From Chersky-840 sp963838775 (GTDB lineage: Bacteria > Actinomycetota > Acidimicrobiia > Acidimicrobiales > UBA8190): a stretch of DNA of 64,000 nucleotides. The stretch is from positions 372,001 through 436,000 of the forward strand of contig CAWISP010000026.1 of assembly GCA_963838775.1 (NCBI GenBank), written 5' to 3'. Numbering within the stretch: position 1 is the stretch's first letter; each line of letters starts with the position of its first letter. The notes below the pieces were generated by a model that had not been told where the DNA came from, did not search any database, and saw only the letters and a list, made by a program, of their open reading frames with translations. Below, piece after piece: positions 18,838-26,961 of this stretch. Position numbers and translations under genes: made by a program.

Positions 18838-21800
18838 TTGAGCACTGAGGGCGCGACGATCCTGTTCACCGACATGGTGGGGTCGACGGCGTTGGCGTCG
18901 GCCTTGGCCCCCGATGCCGCCGATGAGCTGCGCCGGGAGCACTTCTCGATTCTGCGCCAGGCCATCGCCGAGGCCGGCGGCACCGAGGTGAAGAACCTCG
19001 GCGACGGCGTCATGGTCGCGTTTAGCTCCACCACCGCCGCCCTGTCGTGTGCCGTGGCCATGCAACAAGGCGTCGAACGGGACAATCGGGACCGGGAGCA
19101 CTCGGTGGGGTTGCGGGTGGGCTTGAGTGCCGGAGAAGTAACCAGGGAGGACGACGACTACTTCGGGGAGCCGGTCATCGAGGCGGCCCGGCTGTGCGCC
19201 ACCTGCGAGAGCGGGCAGATCCTGGCCACAGACGTGGTTCGGGCCATGGCCGGTCGGCGCAACCGCCACGAGTGCCGCTCCCTTGGTGAACTGACCCTGA
19301 AGGGACTGCCCGATCCGGTCGAGACGGTTCAAGTGCTGTGGGAACCCCTCGGCAGGGCGGACACCACAACGTCCATCCCGCTTCCCGGTCGTCTGGCTGT
19401 ACGCCCGGCCGTTGGTGTCGTCGGACGGGAGACCGAGATACAGACCCTGACCGTCGCCGCCAAGCGCGTCGCCGCAGGCGAAGGCCGCGAGGTCCTCCTG
19501 GTCTCTGGCGAGGCCGGTCTGGGCAAAACCACCCTCGTCGCGGAGGCCGCCCGGGCCGCCTTCGACTCCGGAGCTTGCGTGTTATTCGCGCACTGTGAGG
19601 AGGACCTCGCCATCCCCTACCAGCTCTTCGCTGAGGCACTCAAGCACTATGTCACTCACGCTTCTGAGGACCAGCTCCGCGCCCACGTTGAGGAACACGG
19701 GTCGGAACTGTCCCGGCTGGTGCCCGCACTGGCCAGCAGAATCCCAGACCTCCCACCGTCGAAGGCCACCGACTCCGATTCGGAGCGGTTCCTCCTCTTC
19801 GCCGCCGTGGTCGGTCTGCTGGCCACGGTCTCGACACACCAACCCGTCGTTCTCGTCCTCGATGATCTCCAGTGGGCGGACAAAGGGAGCCTGCTTCTGC
19901 TCCGTCACCTGGCCGCATCGGACGTGGCCATGCGACTGCTCGTCGTCGGGACCTATCGGGACAGCGAACTGTCCAACGCCCATGCGCTTGTCGAGACCCT
20001 CGCCACCTTGCGCCGTCTGGATGGCGCCTCTCGCATCGACCTGGTCGGTCTCGATGACACCGGGGTGATCGCCTTGATGGAGGCCGCGGCCGGGCACCGT
20101 CTTGATGACGAAGCCGTGGGGCTCGCCCACGCCATCTACCGGGAGACCGACGGCAATCCCTTCTTCGTGAGCGAGGTGCTGCGCAACCTCACCGAGACCG
20201 GTGCCATCCGCCAGAACGCGGAAGGCCGATGGGTGGCAGAGGGTTCCATCGATGCCATCGCCCTTCCCGATTCCGTGCGCGAGGTGATCGGGGCCCGCGT
20301 GCTGCGGCTGGGGAAGGAAGCGGGACGGGTGTTGTCGGTCGCGTCGGTCATCGGGCGGGACTTCGATCTCGACCTGCTAGCCCGAGCCACGACAACCACG
20401 GAAGATGACCTCCTCGACATTCTCGACACCGCCGCGGCAGTCGCACTGGTGCGAGAACTGGCCGACACCCCCGGGCACTACAACTTCACGCACGCCCTTA
20501 TCCAGCACACCTTGTACGAGGACCTGGGTCCGACGCGCCGGGCTCGAGCACACCGGCAGGTGGCCGAGGCCTTGGAGGATCTATGCGGGGATCGCCCCGG
20601 GAACAGAGTGGGTGAACTGGCGCGCCATTGGTTCAGTGCCACCCAACCCATCGACCTGGTCAAAGCCATCAACTACTCGCGCCAAGCGGGGGACGCCGCC
20701 CTGGCTGCGTTGGCTCCAGCCGACGCGCTGCGGTACTACGCCCAGGCCCTCGACCTGTACCCACAAGCCACGGACCCCGATCCAATCCTGGGACTCGATC
20801 TGGCCATCGGACTGGGCACCGCCCAGCGCCAGACGGGGGACCCCGATTTTCGCGAAACCCTTCTCGGCGCTGCTCGCCGGGCGGCCGACCTGGGTGACAC
20901 CGAACGCCTGGTCGCCGCCGCCCTGGCCAACGACCGCGGGGTGGGTGTCGGCGCTGGTGCCATCGACGCCGACAGGGTCGAAGTCCTGGAGCAGGCCGTC
21001 GATCGGCTTTCGGCGGACAGCCCCAATCGGGCGCTCGCACTAGCCACCTTGTGTTCGGAACTCGGCTTTGGGAGCCCACTTGAACGCCGCCAGGCTCTTG
21101 CGGATGAGGCGCTGCGCACCGCCCAGTCCTCTGGTGACGACTCCATCATCGTGCGAGTCCTCAACCACATATACGCCCCGCTCGCTGTGCCGTCCTTGCT
21201 AGAGCAGACGTTGGCCTGGTCGGCCGACGCTTTGGTTCGTGCCCAGCGCGTCGGTGACCCGGTCCAGCTCTTCTGGACGACCGAGTGGCGAGCAATGAAC
21301 GTCGCCCGCAACGGCGACATCGGCGAGTTGGACCGGTATCTTGAGATTTGCGAGTCGCTCGTAGAGCAGCTTGACCAGCCGACATTGAACTATTTCGAAA
21401 CCCTAACGCGGGCCGTGCGAGCGCAGATCGCCGGAGACACCGATCAGGCCGAACATTTGGCCACCGAGGCTCACCAGATCGGCACCGACAGCGGCGAGCC
21501 CGACGCCGAAGCCATCTTCGGCGGACAGTTCATGATTGTGAGCTTGCAACGCGGAACCATGGGCGATCTGGTCCCACTCATCGAGCAGGCAACGACCGAC
21601 AATCCCAGGCTTCCCGTATTCAAGGCGGCCTTGGCCGAGGCCCACGCGGAAGCGGACCGCACTGCTGACGCACGCCGCCTGCTAGAGGCGTTTGCGGCCG
21701 GAGACTTCGATCTACCCTTGGACCAAGCTTGGACCACCGGAATGGTTTGCTACGCGGACGCGGCCATCGAATGCCGGGACCCAAAGTACGCCGGTCCGCT

Positions 21801-22143
21801 GTTCGATCGCCTCGTTCCGTGGGCCGATCAGCTGGCCATGATTGGCAGTGTTGCGGCACATGGCCCAGTCAGCCACTATCTCGGTGGCCTCGCCACGATC
21901 CTCAGCCGCTACGATGAGGCGGACGCCTACTTCGCGCAAGCCGCCGCGTTCAGCGAACGCGTGGGCGCGATGTTCTTCGCCGCCAGGACGGACCTCTATT
22001 GGGGGAAGATGCTCGTCGAACGCTGTGCTCCAGGCGATACGGAAAAGGCCCGCGACCTTCTTACCAAGGCGCACATCTCTGCAGCGGCCCACGGGTACGG
22101 GAACGTGGAACGACGTGCCGCGGCAGTGCTCGCGATTGCTTGA
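18838..22143 (+). CDS. Class III cyclase-like/AAA ATPase/TPR regulator (1)
   Basis: 1101 residues from TTG at 18838, with GGGAGG seven bases upstream. Residues ~5-165 form a class III nucleotide cyclase homology domain: metal Asp12 in LFTDMVGS, Lys52 and Asp56 in KNLGDGVMVAF, and Arg93 and Arg118. In the GxxVNxAARL motif the transition-state Asn is replaced (GEPVIEAARL, Ile114), so cyclase activity is doubtful. Residues ~200-480 form a STAND-type ATPase: Walker A SGEAGLGKTT at 223-232, Walker B VVLVLDD at 337-343. The remainder is TPR-like helices. No DNA-binding domain is seen, so it likely signals by protein contact. A paralogue is at 57234. Confidence 0.9.
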   Translation: MSTEGATILFTDMVGSTALASALAPDAADELRREHFSILRQAIAEAGGTEVKNLGDGVMVAFSSTTAALSCAVAMQQGVERDNRDREHSVGLRVGLSAGEVTREDDDYFGEPVIEAARLCATCESGQILATDVVRAMAGRRNRHECRSLGELTLKGLPDPVETVQVLWEPLGRADTTTSIPLPGRLAVRPAVGVVGRETEIQTLTVAAKRVAAGEGREVLLVSGEAGLGKTTLVAEAARAAFDSGACVLFAHCEEDLAIPYQLFAEALKHYVTHASEDQLRAHVEEHGSELSRLVPALASRIPDLPPSKATDSDSERFLLFAAVVGLLATVSTHQPVVLVLDDLQWADKGSLLLLRHLAASDVAMRLLVVGTYRDSELSNAHALVETLATLRRLDGASRIDLVGLDDTGVIALMEAAAGHRLDDEAVGLAHAIYRETDGNPFFVSEVLRNLTETGAIRQNAEGRWVAEGSIDAIALPDSVREVIGARVLRLGKEAGRVLSVASVIGRDFDLDLLARATTTTEDDLLDILDTAAAVALVRELADTPGHYNFTHALIQHTLYEDLGPTRRARAHRQVAEALEDLCGDRPGNRVGELARHWFSATQPIDLVKAINYSRQAGDAALAALAPADALRYYAQALDLYPQATDPDPILGLDLAIGLGTAQRQTGDPDFRETLLGAARRAADLGDTERLVAAALANDRGVGVGAGAIDADRVEVLEQAVDRLSADSPNRALALATLCSELGFGSPLERRQALADEALRTAQSSGDDSIIVRVLNHIYAPLAVPSLLEQTLAWSADALVRAQRVGDPVQLFWTTEWRAMNVARNGDIGELDRYLEICESLVEQLDQPTLNYFETLTRAVRAQIAGDTDQAEHLATEAHQIGTDSGEPDAEAIFGGQFMIVSLQRGTMGDLVPLIEQATTDNPRLPVFKAALAEAHAEADRTADARRLLEAFAAGDFDLPLDQAWTTGMVCYADAAIECRDPKYAGPLFDRLVPWADQLAMIGSVAAHGPVSHYLGGLATILSRYDEADAYFAQAAAFSERVGAMFFAARTDLYWGKMLVERCAPGDTEKARDLLTKAHISAAAHGYGNVERRAAAVLAIA

Positions 22144-22455
22144 CAAATGGCGAGGAGCCGCCGGACCGAGCTATATCGCCGCGCTTTCCTTGCTTATCCT
22201 CCCGATGCTGACCATGAAATAATGCCGGTGTGCGTGTGGCCTCTGAGGAGGTCATAACCCGCTGGACTGTCCGCAATCGCGGCGGCCCGCGAATACTGCT
22301 CAGGGTTGCGTCAGCCCCACCCGCTAACAACCAGCATCTTGAGGTCTGGGCATCAGCCCCGGTCTCGGCTAACTCCCTTGAAGCACTTGACATCTCCTTG
22401 GAGTTCAAATAGCTTGAGTTCAAGTCACTTGGACTTCAATGAAATGGAGGCGGCC
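22144..22455. other. Intergenic region with a motif copy
   Basis: 312 bases between the cyclase-like regulator and the hemerythrin gene. It holds copy C of the dispersed motif at 22221-22258 and probably the promoter of the hemerythrin-MarR-VOC group. No coding sequence supported. Confidence 0.5.
22221..22258 (+). repeat. Copy C of the dispersed AATGCCGG motif
   Basis: AATGCCGGTGTGCGTG is followed about 20 bases later by GTCATAAC, the same order as in the copy at 24522-24555 (AATGCCGGTTATGCGTG, then CCATAAC). The spacer differs between copies. Function unknown. Confidence 0.4.
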
Positions 22456-23100
22456 ATGACGGGTCCCATCGATGCGGTGGTAGCGATCCACAATGCGTTC
22501 CGACAAGACATGAGTCTGATCGACGCGGCAGCGCTCGACTCCGCCCGGGGCAAGCCGGGTCTGGCGGCCACAGTCGAGCGCTTCAAATTCTTCAACGAGG
22601 TGCTGGAGTGGCACGCCCATGGAGAGGAGTTGGCGATCTTCCCAGCGCTGGAAGCCGTGGCACCCTCGGTGGCCGAGGCATACGTGAAGGATCACCGGGC
22701 GCTTGATGCCGCCTTCGACGCCCTGAGCAAGGCCGTCTCGGTGCGTGACCCCTTGGAGACCGCTCGCGCTACCAAGGCCTTCAAGTTCTATCTCGACGTT
22801 CACCTGGACAAGGAGGACGCCCACCTGTACCGCCTCATCAAAGGGCGCCTGTCGGTGCCTGACCAGGGCCAGGCAGTTGGGGTCATGGCCAGCACCGTCC
22901 CCCAGGACCGTTTCCCCGAGTTGGTGGCGTGGATGTTCCCGCTGATGGGCAACGACGACCGCGAGAACATGACCCGCATCTGGCAGATGGTGATGCCCCC
23001 TGAGGCATTCGCCGGGGCCACGCAGCTCGTCGAGGAGGCCATCGGCGACGACTGGTCTGAGCTGACACGGCGCATCCCCGAGTTGGAAGGTGCCCACTGA
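22456..23100 (+). CDS. Hemerythrin HHE-domain protein
   Basis: 214 residues from the ATG at 22456, which has GGAGG five bases upstream; an in-frame ATG at 22444 precedes that site. The N-terminal 130 residues show the four-helix hemerythrin ligand pattern: WHAHGEELAIFPALE, DHRALD and HLDKEDAHLYRLI, giving the His/Glu set for a di-iron centre. The C-terminus (FPELVAWMFPLMG...MTRIWQMVMPPEAF) is a conserved extension in this family. It may sense or bind O2, NO or iron. It is followed 53 bases later by a MarR regulator and then a VOC protein on the same strand. Confidence 0.88.
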   Translation: MTGPIDAVVAIHNAFRQDMSLIDAAALDSARGKPGLAATVERFKFFNEVLEWHAHGEELAIFPALEAVAPSVAEAYVKDHRALDAAFDALSKAVSVRDPLETARATKAFKFYLDVHLDKEDAHLYRLIKGRLSVPDQGQAVGVMASTVPQDRFPELVAWMFPLMGNDDRENMTRIWQMVMPPEAFAGATQLVEEAIGDDWSELTRRIPELEGAH

Positions 23101-23153
23101 ACCCGCCGAAGTCACCGAGCGGTCCATCGAGGGGCGGCAGTCGCCGTCCCTCG

Positions 23154-23708
23154 ATGGGCGTCGAACCTCTCATCCGCGTCGGTGATGACTTCGAGAACGA
23201 GTACCCCGGCGCCAGCGCGCTCGCCACCGAGTGCTATGCGAATCTCTGGCGGGCGGCTGACCTGCTCATGGAGCTGCACAACCGCCAGACACTCGAGGAA
23301 TACCAGCTCTCGCCGAGCGCCCGTCAGATCCTCGCCGTCGTCGAGGGTGCCGGCGAGCCCTTGGAACCGACCGTGATCGCCGAGAGGCTCCTGGTGACAA
23401 CAGGGTCGGTGACATCACTGCTCGACAACCTCGAGAAACGAGGCCTCATTCGTCGTCTACCTCATCCTGAGGATCGCCGCAAGCTCCTTATCGACATCAC
23501 ACCGGCAGCCCAAGGCATCGTCGACAAGCTGCTCCCATCGATGCATGCGCGAGAACGTGATGTGATGGCTGGTGCCCTTTCCACAAGCGAGCAACGCCAG
23601 CTCCTCGGATTCATCGCCAAGCTTCAACAAGCCGCCATGCAGGCTCGCTCGGCTCCGTTCCCGCGTGGCGCGACTCGCCGTCGACGAGGTCGTCCGCAGC
23701 GCCATTGA
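23154..23708 (+). CDS. MarR-family transcriptional regulator
   Basis: 184 residues. A winged helix-turn-helix is visible: PTVIAERLLVTTGSVTSLLDN as the HTH, then KRGLIRRLPHPEDRRKLLID as the wing with its conserved DxR. Long flanking helices serve for dimerisation. MarR proteins repress their own operon and release DNA on binding phenolic or oxidised ligands. The start at 23154 has only a weak upstream ribosome site and is tentative. The position between the hemerythrin and VOC genes suggests it controls this cluster. Confidence 0.88.
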   Translation: MGVEPLIRVGDDFENEYPGASALATECYANLWRAADLLMELHNRQTLEEYQLSPSARQILAVVEGAGEPLEPTVIAERLLVTTGSVTSLLDNLEKRGLIRRLPHPEDRRKLLIDITPAAQGIVDKLLPSMHARERDVMAGALSTSEQRQLLGFIAKLQQAAMQARSAPFPRGATRRRRGRPQRH

Positions 23709-23735
23709 CCCGTCTACCCCTAAAGGAATCCACTA

Positions 23736-24308
23736 ATGATGACTAACCAGACACTCGAGACAACTCCGCTGCACTGGCGCGGAATCAATCATCTAGCGCT
23801 CATCACGACGGACATGGACGCCACGGTGCGCTTCTACCACGGCGTCTTGGGAGCCCGACTCGTGGCCACGATCGGCAAGCCCGAATTCCGTCACTACTTT
23901 TTCGAGTTCGGACCGCAGTGTACTGTCGCATTCTTCGAGTATGCCGGCGCGGACCTTGAGCCCTTCATCAAGGCAGCGGGCGTTCCCGACCCGCGCGCTG
24001 CCCAATTCGACCATCTTGCACTCAATCTTCCCGACGAAGATGCGCTCCACGATCTTCGGCGCCGTTTGAAGGCTGCCGGAGACGAGGTCACCGACGTCAT
24101 CGACCACGGCTCCGTTCGCTCCATCTACTTCACCGATCCCAATGGGATCGCGCTGGAAGCCTCGTGGTGGGTTCTCGATCCAACCGGACGCCCCTCCGAC
24201 TACGGGGATGACCGCTTCTTCGCCGACGCCAACCCCGTCCCCGCCTTTCAGGAGCTGCTCAAGGCCGCGGATGGCCTCACGACGGTCTCGAGCACTCCAC
24301 CTTCTTGA
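23736..24308 (+). CDS. VOC (glyoxalase/dioxygenase) superfamily protein
   Basis: 190 residues with tandem beta-alpha-beta-beta-beta modules. NHLALITTDMDATVRFYHGVLG carries the first metal-ligand His, FDHLALNLPDEDALHDL the second, and SIYFTDPNGIALEASWW the C-terminal Glu. These are the metal ligands of vicinal oxygen chelate enzymes. Two adjacent ATGs (23736, 23739) follow AAAGGA. Possible activities are extradiol dioxygenase-like or glyoxalase-like. With the MarR regulator 27 bases upstream it may act on an aromatic or reactive compound. Confidence 0.85.
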   Translation: MMTNQTLETTPLHWRGINHLALITTDMDATVRFYHGVLGARLVATIGKPEFRHYFFEFGPQCTVAFFEYAGADLEPFIKAAGVPDPRAAQFDHLALNLPDEDALHDLRRRLKAAGDEVTDVIDHGSVRSIYFTDPNGIALEASWWVLDPTGRPSDYGDDRFFADANPVPAFQELLKAADGLTTVSSTPPS

Positions 24309-24719
24309 CTGGACTGGTCGGCTGACCTTGGACCTCACAGGACAGCCCAGCACTGCCCGAACAAGCAGCCGATATCACCCCTCGACGCGCTTCCACTATC
24401 AGCGAATCGACCGATCGGAAATGCCGGTTCTGTACGCCCTGACGGTGGCAGCCCGACCACCTTCAGGCCGATCGAGATCACCCGTTATCGGAGCGTCTGG
24501 TCTTGCCCCCAAACCGAGCAAGAATGCCGGTTATGCGTGCCGTGAAGGCCATAACTCGCGGTCTACGCCCGCCCGATAACACGCGACCGAGCTACGGGCG
24601 AGGCTGGGCTGATTGCCACAGATGGTTCTAGTAACGCACCCAAGGTGTACCTAGTCGGACGGTACTCAAACCGAGTGGACCCTAGAGGACACTATTCAAA
24701 CCCCCCTTCACCAGGGGAA
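24309..24719. other. Intergenic stretch with two motif copies
   Basis: 411 bases without a supported gene. It contains AAATGCCGGTTC at 24419 and the fuller motif at 24522-24555, then the left edge (about 24675) of the second HTH repeat. Confidence 0.5.
24522..24555 (+). repeat. Copy B of the dispersed GAATGCCGG motif
   Basis: GAATGCCGGTTATGCGTG followed by CCGTGAAGGCCATAAC. GTTATG and CATAAC form a six-base inverted repeat around a variable centre. The first 18 bases match the copy at 929 apart from one missing G. Confidence 0.5.
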
Positions 24720-25200
24720 ATGGCGAATCAGAGCGGTGTCACATGGCCTGATTTGATCAATCCGCGGGTCCGAACAGCCATCGGCGAGCTCTACGACTAT
24801 GTCTTCGGTGAGTCCCGGGACGGCGCAACTATCAGGTGCCGTCGTGTTCCGCCTGACGGCTCGGGACAGGTCCAGCGCCGGCTCCGACCTGAGGAAATCG
24901 AGGAGCTCATCGCCGCCTACCTGGCCGGATCGACCGCGCTCACCTTGGCCGGCAAGTACTCGATTCACCGGACCACTGTCCTGGCCCTCCTCGAACGCCA
25001 CCAGGTGTCCAGGCGAGGGCGGGTGCTGACCCCTGACCACATCGAACGAGCGGTTTCTTCTTACGCCTCGGGACGCTCCTGTGCCTCGATCGCCAAGGAG
25101 CTCCAGGTCAATCCCGAGACGGTCCGCCAGGCACTTTTGAAGACCGGCGTGGTAATGCGCAGGCCAGGGCGGCCACGAGCCATGGAGTCTTGAGCCACGT
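24675..25200 (+). repeat. HTH repeat element, copy 2
   Basis: From AGTGGACCCTAGAGGACACT to just past the HTH gene stop, this block matches 60894 to about 61423 at roughly 90% by eye. The leader present in copies 1 and 3 is missing, because similarity begins only at the leader's last bases. The left edge is therefore a truncation or a real boundary. Confidence 0.7.
24720..25193 (+). CDS. Tandem helix-turn-helix protein of the repeat element, copy 2
   Basis: 157 residues from ATG at 24720 (MANQSGVTWPDLINPRVR). The N-terminal ~60 residues are of unknown type. They are followed by two resolvase-like HTH units, ALTLAGKYSIHRTTVLALLERH and SCASIAKELQVNPETVRQALLK, and a basic tail MRRPGRPRA. It is about 85-90% identical to the protein at 60940-61416. 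It is probably a DNA-binding protein of a mobile element. No recombinase or transposase is adjacent. A ribosome site (GGGGAAA) is very close to the ATG. Confidence 0.7.
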   Translation: MANQSGVTWPDLINPRVRTAIGELYDYVFGESRDGATIRCRRVPPDGSGQVQRRLRPEEIEELIAAYLAGSTALTLAGKYSIHRTTVLALLERHQVSRRGRVLTPDHIERAVSSYASGRSCASIAKELQVNPETVRQALLKTGVVMRRPGRPRAMES

Positions 25201-25423
25201 CGTTCGGCGCTACAGCGGCGTCTTTGGGGCCCCTGGAAGCACTCCCCTACCCGCCCTACTCCCGTTCGGTTGCGTCCAAGCCAGGGACTTGACGCAAACA
25301 CGCTTCGATTGTGGTCGTCGCGCGAGACGCATCCTGCTCGGGGATGTTGGCGGCGACCCAGACAACCGACTCCCGGCGGCTCGGGGTCAAACGCCCAAGC
25401 CGCCGGGATTGCGATCCGCCCTG

Positions 25424-25690
25424 CTACTTGGTGTTGCTGTTGTGCACCTCCGCGAACTTGGGCTCAGGCGTGTCAGGAGGGAGGTGCGGCTTGACGACCT
25501 CGTTGAACCATGCGTCGTGCTGATCGATCGAATCCCAGATCTCGATCACCGTGATACCGCCGTTTTCCACGATGGCGTAGTGGGCAACAAAGCCGTCAGC
25601 CTTACTCTGAGAAGGCATCGCTCCAGCGGCGACTTGGTCGTACGCCTCGGCGGGCATGCCGGGCGCGTGATGCTGCTTTAGGACTGTCAT
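25424..25690 (-). CDS. Small antibiotic-monooxygenase-like (dimeric alpha/beta barrel) protein
   Basis: 88 residues from the ATG at 25690, with AAAGG six bases upstream. The sequence MTVLKQHHAPGMPAEAYDQV, then FVAHYAIVENGGITVIEIWD and DAWFNEVVKPHLP fits the ferredoxin-like fold of small monooxygenase/heme-degrading or stress proteins. No cofactor residues can be assigned. It is a single gene between the HTH repeat and the methyltransferase, convergent with the former. Confidence 0.65.
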   Translation of the reverse strand: MTVLKQHHAPGMPAEAYDQVAAGAMPSQSKADGFVAHYAIVENGGITVIEIWDSIDQHDAWFNEVVKPHLPPDTPEPKFAEVHNSNTK

Positions 25691-25977
25691 AGAAGCCTTT
25701 CGCTCGGGGCTCGGAAGCCCGGACCTCGACATGCTGCCATAGGTCGCGACGTCCTGCCCTGGTGGTGCCGTGGGCGAGCGGTCACGTTTTAGCGGTGACC
25801 CGCCCGCAAACGACGGGGCCGAGCAATCCTGGGCGCTCCGGGCGGAGACAGCTCATCCTGCCCAGCGCAGGACCCGGCACTCAGTTCGGGTGCCCGGTGG
25901 CTCCTGAGCGGGCATGATGCACTCCCACCAAGGAGTACCTTCGTGTTCGGTGGATGCATCCGATAGCGGGAGGGCCG

Positions 25978-26841
25978 ATGCCGAGCGGCGATGAGGTCCG
26001 AGACGTTCAGCGAGCGACGTGGGCCGGTCTTTCTGCGGGCTGGGAGAAGTGGGACTCGGTCATCATGGATCAGCTGGGCCCGGTCGGCACAGCGATTATC
26101 GAGCGTCTCGACATCGCCGATGATCAGCAGCATCTCGACATCGCCGCGGGCACGGGTGAGCCGGGGCTGACCGTCGCCAAACTCGCACCGAGGGGACACG
26201 TCGTTCTGACTGACCTTGCGGCTGAGATGCTCGACATCGCAACGCGACGAGCCAACGCGCAAGGGATCACCAATGTTGAGACCAAGGTGTGCAGCGCCGA
26301 CGACCTGCCATTCGGTGACGCGACATTCGACAGTATCTCGGTACGGTTCGGATACATGTTCTTTCCCGACGTCGCCAAAGCGACCGCCGAGTTCGCGCGT
26401 GTGCTCAAGCCGGGCGGACGTCTCTGCTCGTCGGTATGGGTCAAGCCCGAGGAAAACCCGTGGACGACGATCGCCATGCAGGCAATCGCGACGGAGGCAG
26501 TGCTTACGCAACCCGACCCGGACGGGCCGAATATGTTCCGGTGCGCTGCCCCGGGATATGTCAGTGCCCTGTACGAGGCCGCGGGGCTGCGCGACGTTGT
26601 CGAATGGGACGTCAACGTCGAACTCGTGACGCGATCGCCCGAGCAGTACTGGGAGATGATCAGCGAGCACGTCTCGCTCGCAGTTGCGGCGCTTCAGCAG
26701 GTCGACGAACTGGCGCGCGCGGATCGCGAAAGCCGTCATCGCCAAGGTCAGCACTTACGAAGAAGACGGCAAGGTAAGGATTCCCGGCGTGGCCCGCTGC
26801 ATCGTCGGCACGAAGTAGGGACGCCCGAACTGCCGATCTGA
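25978..26841 (+). pseudogene. SAM-dependent methyltransferase (UbiE-like) with frameshifted C-terminus
   Basis: Start at ATG 25978 with GGGAGGG just upstream. The class I methyltransferase fold is clear: LDIAAGTGEPGLTVAKLAPRG binds S-adenosylmethionine, then DLAAEMLDIATRRA, CSADDLPFGDATFD and RVLKPGGRLCSSVW. After QQVDELARA the frame turns into a basic nonsense tail ending at 26841. The other frame continues the protein as RIAKAVIAKVSTYEEDGKVR...ARCIVGTK with a stop at 26818. Restoring two bases in the GCGCGCGCGG run near 26710-26718 rejoins it. Either a real 2-bp slip or an assembly error. Confidence 0.85.
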
Positions 26842-26961
26842 CCGAACGCAACGTGCCGTGGGCGAGCGGTAGGAGCCGGGGTGGATGCACCCCTTCAGCA
26901 GGCGGGTCGCCACATCGTCGTGACGATCGGACCTTCACCGGGGTAGGAGAACTCCCCGACG

